Below are positions 43,861-53,011 of a DNA stretch of 64,000 nt, one piece after another. This DNA comes from Halobaculum sp. XH14. GTDB lineage: Archaea > Halobacteriota > Halobacteria > Halobacteriales > Haloferacaceae. The DNA lies in the NCBI RefSeq assembly GCF_032116555.1, contig NZ_CP134949.1:1612001-1676000 (forward strand). The letters are read 5' to 3'. Positions within the stretch are counted from its first letter, which is position 1; every line of letters starts with the position of its first letter. Both the position numbers and the translations under genes were made by a program. Below the pieces are notes generated by a model that saw only the letters and a program-made list of their open reading frames with translations, was not told where the DNA came from and searched no databases.

Positions 43861-43920
43861 CCCGATCGCCGGTCCCGTCGACCACCCCGGTTTTTGGCGT
43901 CCTGGTCCGTTCCTGCTGGC

Positions 43921-44313
<393 letters not shown>

Positions 44314-44432
44314 TCGAGCGTCCGACACGTCTCGCTGCCCGAGCGTCCGTCGACTCACGTCGGCGACTCACGCCCGGTGACACCGACGTCACCGACGGCC
44401 ACACCTAAGCGACCGGCGGGCCGATGACGCGT

Positions 44433-44627
44433 ATGACCTGTCCACACCTGGAGTATCGCGACTCGCACGGCGAGAGGGAGTTCGAGACGGCGCGCGCGTT
44501 CTGCACCGTCACTGACACGTTCGTCCAGCCGGTGCGCGCGGACATCTGCAACGAGCGGTACGACCTCGACCCCGAGGCCGACTGCAAGTACTTCCGCGAG
44601 CACGCGGGGCTCGACTGGGACGAATGA
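44433..44627 (+). CDS. Cys-rich 64-residue protein coupled to the BKACE gene
   Basis: 64 residues starting MTCPHLEYRDSHGEREFETA, with Cys in FCTVTDTFV, DICNERYDLD and DCKYFREH; four Cys plus His suggest a metal site. An in-frame ATG lies 9 bp upstream at 44424. The ATG at 44433 is favoured because a CCTAAGC TATA-like box (~44404-44410) is then 26 bp away, fitting a leaderless mRNA. Its stop overlaps the start of the BKACE gene (ATGA). I recall it as conserved in haloarchaea, function unknown. Confidence 0.78.
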   Translation: MTCPHLEYRDSHGEREFETARAFCTVTDTFVQPVRADICNERYDLDPEADCKYFREHAGLDWDE

Positions 44628-45457
44628 CCTACGAAGAGTACCTCGACGGCAAACCCGTCGTCATCACGGCGGCGCTGACGGGAGGTATCCAGGGGAAGGA
44701 GACGCATCCGGGGCTGCCGGAGACCCCCGACGAGATCGCGGCGGCGGCCGCTGCCTGCGAGGAGGCAGGCGCGGCGGTCGTCCACCTCCACGCGCGCAGA
44801 GAGAACGGCGAGCGCGCGTTCTCGACCGAGCGCTTCCAGGCGGTGACCGACGCCGTGCGCGAGGCGACCGGGAATCTCATCATCCAGCACTCGACCGGCG
44901 GGACGGCCGCGCCGGACGCGCTCCGCGCCGAACCCCTCCGGACTGACCCGGCACCTGAGATGGCGAGCCTCGACATGGGCCCGATGAACCGCGGGCGACG
45001 CCTGACGAGCGAGAACACCCGCGACACGATCGACGGCCTCCACGCCGAGATGCGCGAGCGGGGGATCAAGCCCGAACTGGAGGTGTTCAACAGCGGCCAC
45101 CTCAACGAGTCGTTCCGCATCGTCGAGGAACTGGACGCTCCGCCGTACCTGAACCTCATCTTCGGCCCCGGGACGCTCTCGCCGCCGTCGCCGGCGAACG
45201 TCCAGAACATGGTCGACCAGCTCCCCGACGGCGCGGAGTTCAACGTCATCGGGTTCGGTCCCCACCAGCTCCCGCTGACGACCCAGTCGCTGCTGCTGGG
45301 CGGCCACGTCCGCGTCGGCCTCGAGGACAACAGCTACTACCGGAAAGGCGAGCGCGCGACGAACGAGCGACTCGTCGAGCGCGCGGCCCGGATCGCCGAG
45401 GAACTGGGCCGGCCCGTCGCCTCGCCCGCGGCGGCGCGCGACCTGCTCGGCATCTGA
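44624..45457 (+). CDS. Beta-keto acid cleavage enzyme (BKACE, DUF849)
   Basis: 277 residues. It is a TIM-barrel zinc enzyme family that cleaves beta-keto acids with acetyl-CoA. The N-terminal VVITAALTGGIQGKETHPGL, the metal-binding VVHLHARRENGERAF (two His), QHSTGG, and LEVFNSGHLNE are typical. Later GFGPHQLPLTTQSLLLGGHVRVGLEDN contains the conserved Glu-Asp pair. The precise keto acid is unknown; known members act on 3-keto-5-aminohexanoate, dehydrocarnitine and others. It overlaps a Cys-rich small gene by 4 bp. Confidence 0.93.
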   Translation: MTYEEYLDGKPVVITAALTGGIQGKETHPGLPETPDEIAAAAAACEEAGAAVVHLHARRENGERAFSTERFQAVTDAVREATGNLIIQHSTGGTAAPDALRAEPLRTDPAPEMASLDMGPMNRGRRLTSENTRDTIDGLHAEMRERGIKPELEVFNSGHLNESFRIVEELDAPPYLNLIFGPGTLSPPSPANVQNMVDQLPDGAEFNVIGFGPHQLPLTTQSLLLGGHVRVGLEDNSYYRKGERATNERLVERAARIAEELGRPVASPAAARDLLGI

Positions 45458-45549
45458 CTCCGATCGACCGTCGCGCTCCGACCGGGGCCGACCATCGCGT
45501 CCGTGGATTCCGCCAGAACGTCTTTCCCCTCCCACCCACAGGCTCCGGT

Positions 45550-46944
45550 ATGAACGAGGGACGGTGGGACGGGCCCGAGGCGGTGGCCCGTCGTCTCGCG
45601 GACCGCGCGCGGTCACTGTCCGGCGACGACACCCGCCCGGCGTTCCCCCCCGTCGAACCGGCTCGGCGGGTGGACCCCCACGACGCGTTCGCACGCGCCA
45701 TCGAGACGCCCGAAGCGGTCGAGGGTCCCCTCGGGGACCTCGACGTCTCGACGAAGGACAACGTCGCGGTCCGGGGAGTCACCCACCGGGCGGGGACCGG
45801 CGGGCTGGCCTGGGAGCCGACCCACGACGCGACCGTCGTCGAGCGACTCCGGGCTGCCGGCGCCGACCTCGTGGGCACGACCCGGATGGACCCGTTCGCG
45901 CTCGGCGTGACCGGGGAGGCCTGCGTCGCGGGCAGGACGGAGAACCCGACCGTCCCCGGCGCGGTTCCGGGCGGCTCCTCGAGCGGGAGCGCGGCCACGG
46001 TGGCTACCGGTGCCGCCGACGCGTCACTCGGCACCGACACCGCCGGTAGCGTCCGCGTGCCGGCCGCGTTCTGTGGCGTCGTCGGCGTGAAACCGACGTT
46101 CGATCTCGTCCCGCGGACCGGCGTCCTCGACCTGGCGCCGACGCTCGATCACGTCGGCGTGCTGGCCGAGGACGTCGAGACTGCGAGCCGGGTGCTCGAG
46201 GTCGTCAGCGGCGGCGACCCGCTCAGGCCCGCGACGGCCCACGCCGAGCGCCTCTCGCTCGCCGAGTCGCTCGATTCCCGACTCGGCCGGGTCCGCGTCG
46301 GCGTCCCGGAGCCGTTCGTCGGCGCGGCCGGGACCGGCGTGCGGGCGACGTTCGAGGGGACGCTGGCGGAACTCTCGGGCCGCCCCGGCGTGACCGTCGA
46401 ACGGGTCGCGTTCCCCGAGCACGACGACGCTCGGATCCTCAACCAGCTCCACACGCTGCGGGAGTTCGCCGAACTGCGCGAACGCGGCGGTCACCCGGTC
46501 GGTGACGGTCGCTTCCCGGAGATGCGTGCCGCACTGTCGACGAGCCTCGCGGAGGCTGACGTCCCGCCGCGCGTTCGCCGGCTCGCGGCGGCCGGCGAGC
46601 GGTTGCGGACCGAGGGGCGGGACGCGTACGGCGCGGCCTGGGACGCCCGTCGCCGGCAGGTCCGCCGGGTCGAGGCGTGCTTCGACCGGGTCGACGTACT
46701 CGCGACGCCGACGACGCCCGTGACGGCTCCGGCGTTCGGAACCGTCGGGGACCGCGCCGGACACGACGTCTCGCCCGCCGAGATCGTCTCGAACACCGCG
46801 CCGTTCAACAACACCGGTTCGCCCGCGGTCTCGGTCCCGTGCGGTCGGCACGCGGGCTCGCCGGTCGGTCTGCAGATCGCCGCGCCGCGCGGCGAGGACG
46901 CGCTCGCGCTCCGGGTCGCGCTCGCGGTCGAGCGCCTCGATTGA
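45550..46944 (+). CDS. Amidase-signature family hydrolase
   Basis: 464 residues. Catalytic triad Ser-cisSer-Lys: Lys69 in DVSTKDNVAV, the cis-Ser in [11 protein letters not shown] (~143-145), and the nucleophile Ser167 in GTDTAGSVRVPA. The rest (VGVKPTFDLVPRTGVLDLAP, FNNTGSPAVSVPCGR, PVGLQIAAPRGEDALAL) is standard. It is a non-GatA amidase, since GatB/GatC are absent nearby. It hydrolyses an unknown amide. Same strand as BKACE (gap 92 bp), so beta-keto and amide catabolism could be linked, but this is inference. Confidence 0.92.
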   Translation: MNEGRWDGPEAVARRLADRARSLSGDDTRPAFPPVEPARRVDPHDAFARAIETPEAVEGPLGDLDVSTKDNVAVRGVTHRAGTGGLAWEPTHDATVVERLRAAGADLVGTTRMDPFALGVTGEACVAGRTENPTVPGAVPGGSSSGSAATVATGAADASLGTDTAGSVRVPAAFCGVVGVKPTFDLVPRTGVLDLAPTLDHVGVLAEDVETASRVLEVVSGGDPLRPATAHAERLSLAESLDSRLGRVRVGVPEPFVGAAGTGVRATFEGTLAELSGRPGVTVERVAFPEHDDARILNQLHTLREFAELRERGGHPVGDGRFPEMRAALSTSLAEADVPPRVRRLAAAGERLRTEGRDAYGAAWDARRRQVRRVEACFDRVDVLATPTTPVTAPAFGTVGDRAGHDVSPAEIVSNTAPFNNTGSPAVSVPCGRHAGSPVGLQIAAPRGEDALALRVALAVERLD

Positions 46945-47018
46945 CGCGTGTCCGTTGACGAGTATCAGTCGACGTGTCGCCGTCGAGGCGTTTCGGCAGG
47001 TGCCTCCGTCGACCAGTC

Positions 47019-47543
47019 TCAGTTGAGGAGCAGGACGAAGACGACGAACCCCACGAGCATCGAGAACGTCAGGAGGAACTGGGCCGCGGCGGAGGCGAGC
47101 AGCCCCACGATCGTCCATCCCGACGTCACGGCCGCCTCCTCGAACTCCTTTCCGGCGTACAGCTCCGAGCCGAGGACGACGGCGACGACGCCGAGCACCA
47201 CCCCGAGCGGGCCGAAGACGAACAGGAGGGCGAACGACGCCACGGCGGCGAGAACCATCGTCTTCGTCTCGGCCCCGCCGGCCTTCGACGCCAGCGCGCC
47301 GCCGAAGTGGTCGACGGCCGCCGTGAGCAGCCCGACGACCGTGAACCCGAGCAGGAGCCAGAGTCCGAGGTCGTTCCCCCCGCCCGGTGCGTCGAAGACG
47401 TAGTAGACGTATACGCCCGCCAGCGAGGCGAGCCCCGCCGGGACGAGCGGGACCACGCTCCCGACGACGCCGGCGACGAGGAGGAGGAGGGCGACGACCG
47501 TGACGAGTTCGACCATGTCGTCGCGGACGCCGGCGAACGGCAT
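47019..47543 (-). CDS. DUF456 membrane protein
   Basis: 174 residues with about four hydrophobic segments at 11-50, 60-80, 92-122 and 145-174. The family hallmark is VVGSVVPLVPAGLASLAGVY and LGLWLLLGFTVVGLLTAAVD, then a Gly-rich ..GVVLGVVAVVLGSELYAGKE. An in-frame internal ATG at 47516 (MVELVTV) is an alternative start, directly before the first helix. It lies 21 bp downstream of tmcA on the same strand, so it is likely cotranscribed. Function unknown. Confidence 0.85.
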   Translation of the reverse strand: MPFAGVRDDMVELVTVVALLLLVAGVVGSVVPLVPAGLASLAGVYVYYVFDAPGGGNDLGLWLLLGFTVVGLLTAAVDHFGGALASKAGGAETKTMVLAAVASFALLFVFGPLGVVLGVVAVVLGSELYAGKEFEEAAVTSGWTIVGLLASAAAQFLLTFSMLVGFVVFVLLLN

Positions 47544-47564
47544 GAACCCACGGGTCGGGCGGCG

Positions 47565-49799
47565 TCAGTCGAACCGTTCGCGTTCCGTTCGTGCCACCTC
47601 GCCGCCGTACTCGGTCACGAGGGCCCGATACGCCTCCCCCAGCGCCCGCATGCACTGTCTCGTCGAGACGAACTCGAGTTCCTCGGCGACCTGCTCCCAC
47701 GAGTGAGCCTGCAACACCTTGCGGACGAGCAACCGTTCCGCTCTCGGTTCGAGCGGCACGCGGTCCTCCAGCAGGTGCGCGAGCGCGAGCCGACGGAACG
47801 GCCCCGGCGACGCGTCGTACAGCCCGGGGCCGAACGACGCGCCGACGGCGACGCGCCACTCGTACTCGGAGAGGTCCGGCAGCGGCGCGGCGTCGGCCGC
47901 ACAGGCGCGGAGGACGGTCCGAACCACGTCCGGGTCGACCGCACGGAGCGCGTCCTGAAGGACGGCCACGAGCCGGTCGCGGAACCGTGCGGCGTTGCGG
48001 TCGTGGAGCGCCCGACCCGCTTCGGATTCGGGTCGGAGCATCACCGCCGAGTGTTCGCCGCTCGCCTCGTTTCGGGTGGTCGCCAGGTGGACCGGCCGGT
48101 AGCCGTTCCGCCGCCAGAACCGGAGGAGTTCGGGCGTCGCCCCGAAGCCGGTGCTGAGGTAGTCCACGTCGTCGCCGAACTCCTCGCGGATCTCTCCGAG
48201 GAGCAGCGAGCCCAGTCCCTCGGAGCGAACCGCGTGGTGGGTCGCGATCCGCATGACGCGGATGCCGACCGGCGCGGCCGCCCGGCGGTCCCTGAGCTGG
48301 CTCGTCAGCACGTCGGGGACCATGTTTCCCCGGACGCGGACGCCCTCGTACATCGACTCGCGCGTCTCGCGCTCGAGGCCGCCCTCCCGCGCGAGCAGCG
48401 CGACCGAAACCACGTTCCCCTCGTGGGTGAGTGCCCGGACGGAGACGTTCGGCGCGTCGAGCAGTCGCGCGAGGTCGTTCGGTTCGGTCCGGTAGTGGGC
48501 CAGCACGAGCAGCCCGAACGTTTCCCTCAGCAGCCGCTCGTCCGAACGCAGGGCCTCCCGTTCGAGCACGTCGTAGCGGGCGGAGCCCGGCGACGCGTCG
48601 GCGACGGCCTCGTCGACCGCCGGCCGCGCGTCGAGCAACAGCGCGCGGAACGCCCACGATTCGACCGGGTCGCCCCGGGCATACCGGATCGGGTCCTCCA
48701 GCCGGATCTCGGAGCCGTCGTGGCCGGACCGGCGCAGGCGGTCGCGGAACCGGACGGAGAACCCGCGGCCGGCACCCTCGTACCCGTGGACGGTCGTGAC
48801 GAAGGCGGCCGACGGGGCGTCGAGGAAGCGTTCGAGCAGGCGGACCGGGAGCGCCGCCGCCTCGTCGACGATGGCCACGTCGGCGTCGGCCGCCTCGGCC
48901 GCGGCGTCGGCGGCGGGGTGGAATCGGACTGTCCCGCCGGTCGTCGTTCGGAGCCGCCGCTCCTCGCCCGACGCGAGGTTCCCCTCCTCGGACAGCAGCG
49001 CCCGCGCCCGGTCGAACAGCGCCGCCGCGCCGCCGAACTCGGGAGCCGTCACGAGCACGTCCCTGCCCTCGCCGGCGAGGCTCCCTGCGGCGAGGCCGGC
49101 CGCGCTGGACTTGCCGCGCCCGCGGTCCGCCTCGATCACGACCGCGCTGTCCGGCTCCGCGAGCCGTTCGAGTTCCCTGACGGCCCGCGACTGGTCGCGG
49201 GTGAGACAGGCTCCGTACGCACGCTCGGGGAACCGCGTCCCGGCCGGAACCCGCGGCTCTGGCTCCGAGGGCGGCGCTCCCCCGCCGGTCAGCCCGTCGC
49301 GTTCGAGGACCGCCGCGTCGGCGTCGTAGACGGCGACGCCGGGGTGCCCGCGGATCGTCTCGACGAGCCGCGTGCGGAACCGACCGGTCACGTCGTCGAG
49401 ATCGAACGGCGGGACCGCAAGCGACTCGTCGAAGCCGTCCCGCCGGTCGGGCCACTCGTCCAGCGGCGGTGCGAGCAGCACGTAGAGCCCGCCGCCGTCG
49501 ACGGCGCCGACGGACTGCCCCAGCGCGTTCGGCGAGAACTCCGCGAACGCGTCCACGACGACGGCCTCGCGCGTCGTGCCGAGCAGCCGGTCGGCGTGTT
49601 TCGGGCGCAGTCGCTCGTACCTGAACCCCTCCCGCGTCGTCAACAGCGTCGCGTCCTCGGCGTCGACGTCGGCCGAGTCGAGGACCGTGTAGGCGGCGTC
49701 GACGCAGCGGTCGCGGTCGCCGTGGACGACGAGCAGCCGTCGCTGGTCGGTCTCGCGGGCCTCCGCACGAATGGCCTCGACCGCCGCGTTCAGCGACAT
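47565..49799 (-). CDS. tmcA: tRNA(Met) cytidine acetyltransferase TmcA
   Basis: 744 residues. It makes N4-acetylcytidine in tRNA and, in archaea, rRNA. The N-terminal DUF1726 part (~1-185) precedes a RecD-like helicase whose Walker A is VIEADRGRGKSSAAGLAAG. Walker B is likely VAIVDEAAALPV, and Arg-rich DRLRR follows. The GNAT domain has GIRVMRIATHHAVRSEGLGS, with YLSTGFGATPELLRFWRRNG. The C-terminal ~130 residues form the tRNA-binding part. It is common in haloarchaea as a single gene. Confidence 0.95.
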   Translation of the reverse strand: MSLNAAVEAIRAEARETDQRRLLVVHGDRDRCVDAAYTVLDSADVDAEDATLLTTREGFRYERLRPKHADRLLGTTREAVVVDAFAEFSPNALGQSVGAVDGGGLYVLLAPPLDEWPDRRDGFDESLAVPPFDLDDVTGRFRTRLVETIRGHPGVAVYDADAAVLERDGLTGGGAPPSEPEPRVPAGTRFPERAYGACLTRDQSRAVRELERLAEPDSAVVIEADRGRGKSSAAGLAAGSLAGEGRDVLVTAPEFGGAAALFDRARALLSEEGNLASGEERRLRTTTGGTVRFHPAADAAAEAADADVAIVDEAAALPVRLLERFLDAPSAAFVTTVHGYEGAGRGFSVRFRDRLRRSGHDGSEIRLEDPIRYARGDPVESWAFRALLLDARPAVDEAVADASPGSARYDVLEREALRSDERLLRETFGLLVLAHYRTEPNDLARLLDAPNVSVRALTHEGNVVSVALLAREGGLERETRESMYEGVRVRGNMVPDVLTSQLRDRRAAAPVGIRVMRIATHHAVRSEGLGSLLLGEIREEFGDDVDYLSTGFGATPELLRFWRRNGYRPVHLATTRNEASGEHSAVMLRPESEAGRALHDRNAARFRDRLVAVLQDALRAVDPDVVRTVLRACAADAAPLPDLSEYEWRVAVGASFGPGLYDASPGPFRRLALAHLLEDRVPLEPRAERLLVRKVLQAHSWEQVAEELEFVSTRQCMRALGEAYRALVTEYGGEVARTERERFD

Positions 49800-49910
49800 G
49801 GCTCCACCTTTCGCGGTGGGGAGGTTGGGTCTTTCCGTCCGGCCCGCGGCCGCGACCGACCCGGCCCGAACTGTCGGGGACTTTAATTACAGTGGGGCCC
49901 TTGCCGTTAG

Positions 49911-50246
<336 letters not shown>

Positions 50247-50417
50247 GGGTCGGGGACGAGCGGGACGACGAGTTCGCGCCGGGAACGTCCGGCCGCGTTC
50301 GCTCCGTGACGACGTCCGCCTAGCGGCCGTGCCGTGGCGAATTCGGCCGATTCGGCAGTTCACCGCAGCAACAGTTATTAATTTTCGTTAGGAAACGGGG
50401 GACGACGAGTGTTTCCA

Positions 50418-51269
50418 ATGCACACGGTAGTTCTGACGAAAGGTGTTCCCGACTTCCGCGAGGGGGTGGTGTCGTTCGACGAGGACGGCCACCTCGAGCG
50501 CGGGAACACCCCCACGACGATGAATCCGAACGACGAACACGCCCTGCGCGCGGCGTTACAGACCCGCGTCCGCCACGGCGGGCAGGTGGACGTGATGAGC
50601 ATGGGCCCGCCCGGCTACAAGGACGTCCTGCGCGAGGCGATGGAGTCGGTGTACGCCGACGACCTGTATCTCGTCTCCGACAAACAGTTCGCCGCCGCCG
50701 ACACCTGGGCGACGGCGATCACCCTGGCGACCGCCATCCAGCACCGGGGCGAACCGGACCTGGTGTTCGCGGGGTTCAAGACCGCAGACGGGGAGACGGG
50801 CCACACCGGCCCCCAGACCTGCTGGTGTCTGGACGTGCCGATCATCACCCACGTCGTCGCGCTCGACGTGGATCAGGAGGAGGAGCGAGTGCGGGCAAAG
50901 CGGCTCGTCGAGGGCGACGTCTCCGAGATTGAGACGGTCGAGGCGCCGATGCCGGCCTTCATCGTCGCGGACCCGGAGTTCGAGCCGTCCTACCGCACCG
51001 CGCGGGACCGACTGGAGCGCAAGCGACTCCGCGCCGACGCCCGCGACCGGGCCGAGACCGCCGAGGAGCACGTGACGATGTGGGACCACTCGGAACTGAA
51101 CCTCGACCCGGACTACGTCGGACTGGACGGCTCGCCGACCATCGTGAGTTCCGTCGACCCCATCCCGAAGGCACCCTCCGAGCGGGAGGCGACCGTCGTC
51201 GACCCCGACGACGCCGATGGGATGTCCGCGGTCGTGGACGAACTCGCGCCGTTCGCGGGGGGTGACTGA
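50418..51269 (+). CDS. fixA: Electron-transfer flavoprotein beta subunit, FixA type
   Basis: 283 residues. Family signatures are VVLTKGVPDFREGVVSFDED, MNPNDEHALRAALQTR, VMSMGPPGYKDVLREAMESV, and ADTWATAITLATAIQHRGEPDL. The ADGETGHTGPQTCWCLDVPI loop binds nucleotide or flavin, and in bifurcating FixA carries the site for NADH. It is followed 3 bp later by fixB and then fixC::X. A TATA-like TTATTAAT lies ~40 bp before the ATG, implying a short leader; a GTG nine bases upstream is an alternative start. Confidence 0.93.
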   Translation: MHTVVLTKGVPDFREGVVSFDEDGHLERGNTPTTMNPNDEHALRAALQTRVRHGGQVDVMSMGPPGYKDVLREAMESVYADDLYLVSDKQFAAADTWATAITLATAIQHRGEPDLVFAGFKTADGETGHTGPQTCWCLDVPIITHVVALDVDQEEERVRAKRLVEGDVSEIETVEAPMPAFIVADPEFEPSYRTARDRLERKRLRADARDRAETAEEHVTMWDHSELNLDPDYVGLDGSPTIVSSVDPIPKAPSEREATVVDPDDADGMSAVVDELAPFAGGD

Positions 51270-51271
51270 CC

Positions 51272-53011
51272 GTGCCGTCGTTCGACCCGTCGGAGTTCGA
51301 CGTCTCCGAACTCGGACCGAAGGTCCAGGGCATCGAGGACGTCGAGGAACTGGAGGAGCTGCTCGCGGCCGAGGAGGATGGCGAGAACCGAGCGGCCGTC
51401 CTGACGGTCATCGAGAGCCGAATCGAGTCGCTCTCGGCGGACGACGAGGAGGGGGACGCGGACCTCGACCTCGCGGAGATGAGCGCCGCCGACGTCGGCA
51501 ACGCGCTGCAGGGCATCGACGACGTCGAGCGACTCCGGGACATGCTCGACCGCGAGGAGTCCGGCGAGGATCGCGACGCCGTGACGCGGCTGATCCGGCG
51601 ACGCATCGACTCGCTGGAGGGCGGGGACGGGGAGGATGAGGAGGCCGGCGACGAGGAACCCGAGAGCCCCGAGGAGCGCCATCCCGATCTCGACCACCCG
51701 ACCGCCGACAAGCGGTACGTCAAGGCCCTCGAGAGTGGCTCCTTCGGCGACATGTGGGTGTACTGTGAGACGCAGGCGGGCGAACTGCTCGACGTGACGC
51801 GCGAGATGCTCGGGCACGCTCGCACGATGATGGACGACTACAACGAGACGTACGTCGACGACGACGCCGAGGACGAGCGCGTCGTCGCGGTGCTCATCGG
51901 CGACGACCCGGCCCGACACGCCGACGACTGCATCGCGCTCGGCGCGGACGTCGTCGTCTACCACGAGGACGAGCGCCTCGACCGGTTCCGACACAAGCCC
52001 TACACCGAGATCTTCGCGGACATGGCCCGCTGGGGTGCCGACCCGCCGAACCGGGCGGGCTCGGAGGGCCACGGCGGCGAGACGGCCGACTGGCGCGACT
52101 ACGACGAGCCGCGGTACACGCTCTACCCCGCCACGAACAACGGCCGTGACCTCTCCGCGCTCGCGCAGGCCGAACTCGACTCGGGGCTCGCCTCGGACTG
52201 TTCGGGGCTCTACATCGAGGAGACGGTCATCTCGAACCCGGTGAAGACCGGCAGCGCCGGCACGAACCGGACGTTCGAGCGCGTGCTCCACATGAAGCGC
52301 CCGGACTTCTCGGGCTTCGAGTACTCGACCATCCTCTGTCTCGACAACCCGAACCGCGAGTTCCACCCGCAGGGCGCCTCGGTCATCCCGGGGAGCTTCG
52401 ACCTCCCGGACCCCGACGATGACCGCGAGGGGCTGGTGGTCGAACACGACGCGGACCTCGATGACGACTGGTTCCGCGTCGACGTGACTGAGTTCGACCG
52501 GCTGGAGGGTGGCGTCGACCTCACGGGCCACGACGTGGTCGTCGCCGTCGGCCGCGGCATCGGCGACGACCCGACGCGTGGCATCGAACTCGCGGTCGAC
52601 CTGGCGGAGGCGTTCGAGGACGCCGACGTCGGCGTCTCGCGGGGCATCGTCACCGGGTCGTACAACTTCGACGGCCACGTCGAACGGTACACCGAGGAGG
52701 AGCGACAGATCGGCGAGACGGGGCAGGTGATCGAACCGGAGATCTACATCGCGGCGGGCATCTCCGGCGCCGTCCAGCACAAGGTCGGCTGTGACGAGTC
52801 GGACACCATCGTCGCGGTGAACACCGACCCGGACGCCCGCATCTTCGACTGGTCCGACTACTTCATCGAGGGCGACCTGTTCGAGGTGCTGCCGGAACTC
52901 ACGGAGGCGGTGAAGGCCGGGGAACTGAGCGTGGCCGCCGACGGCGGAATCGTGCGGGGCGGAACCGACGACGATGCTGCCGAGGGGCGACGGGGTGATT
53001 CCGATGAGTGA
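51272..53011 (+). CDS. fixB: Electron-transfer flavoprotein alpha subunit, FixB type, with N-terminal repeat extension
   Basis: 579 residues starting with GTG at 51272, much longer than usual FixB (~330-370). Residues 13-54 and 74-115 are two copies of a ~42-residue helical unit, roughly QGIxDVExLxxxL..E..GE.R.AV...I..RIxSL. An acidic linker follows. The FixB body starts at ~145 (DMWVYCETQAGELLDVTREM) and carries the C-terminal FAD motif SGAVQHKVGCDESDTIVAVN and NTDPDARIFDWSDYFIEGD. The stop overlaps fixC by 8 bp. Confidence 0.93.
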   Translation: MPSFDPSEFDVSELGPKVQGIEDVEELEELLAAEEDGENRAAVLTVIESRIESLSADDEEGDADLDLAEMSAADVGNALQGIDDVERLRDMLDREESGEDRDAVTRLIRRRIDSLEGGDGEDEEAGDEEPESPEERHPDLDHPTADKRYVKALESGSFGDMWVYCETQAGELLDVTREMLGHARTMMDDYNETYVDDDAEDERVVAVLIGDDPARHADDCIALGADVVVYHEDERLDRFRHKPYTEIFADMARWGADPPNRAGSEGHGGETADWRDYDEPRYTLYPATNNGRDLSALAQAELDSGLASDCSGLYIEETVISNPVKTGSAGTNRTFERVLHMKRPDFSGFEYSTILCLDNPNREFHPQGASVIPGSFDLPDPDDDREGLVVEHDADLDDDWFRVDVTEFDRLEGGVDLTGHDVVVAVGRGIGDDPTRGIELAVDLAEAFEDADVGVSRGIVTGSYNFDGHVERYTEEERQIGETGQVIEPEIYIAAGISGAVQHKVGCDESDTIVAVNTDPDARIFDWSDYFIEGDLFEVLPELTEAVKAGELSVAADGGIVRGGTDDDAAEGRRGDSDE

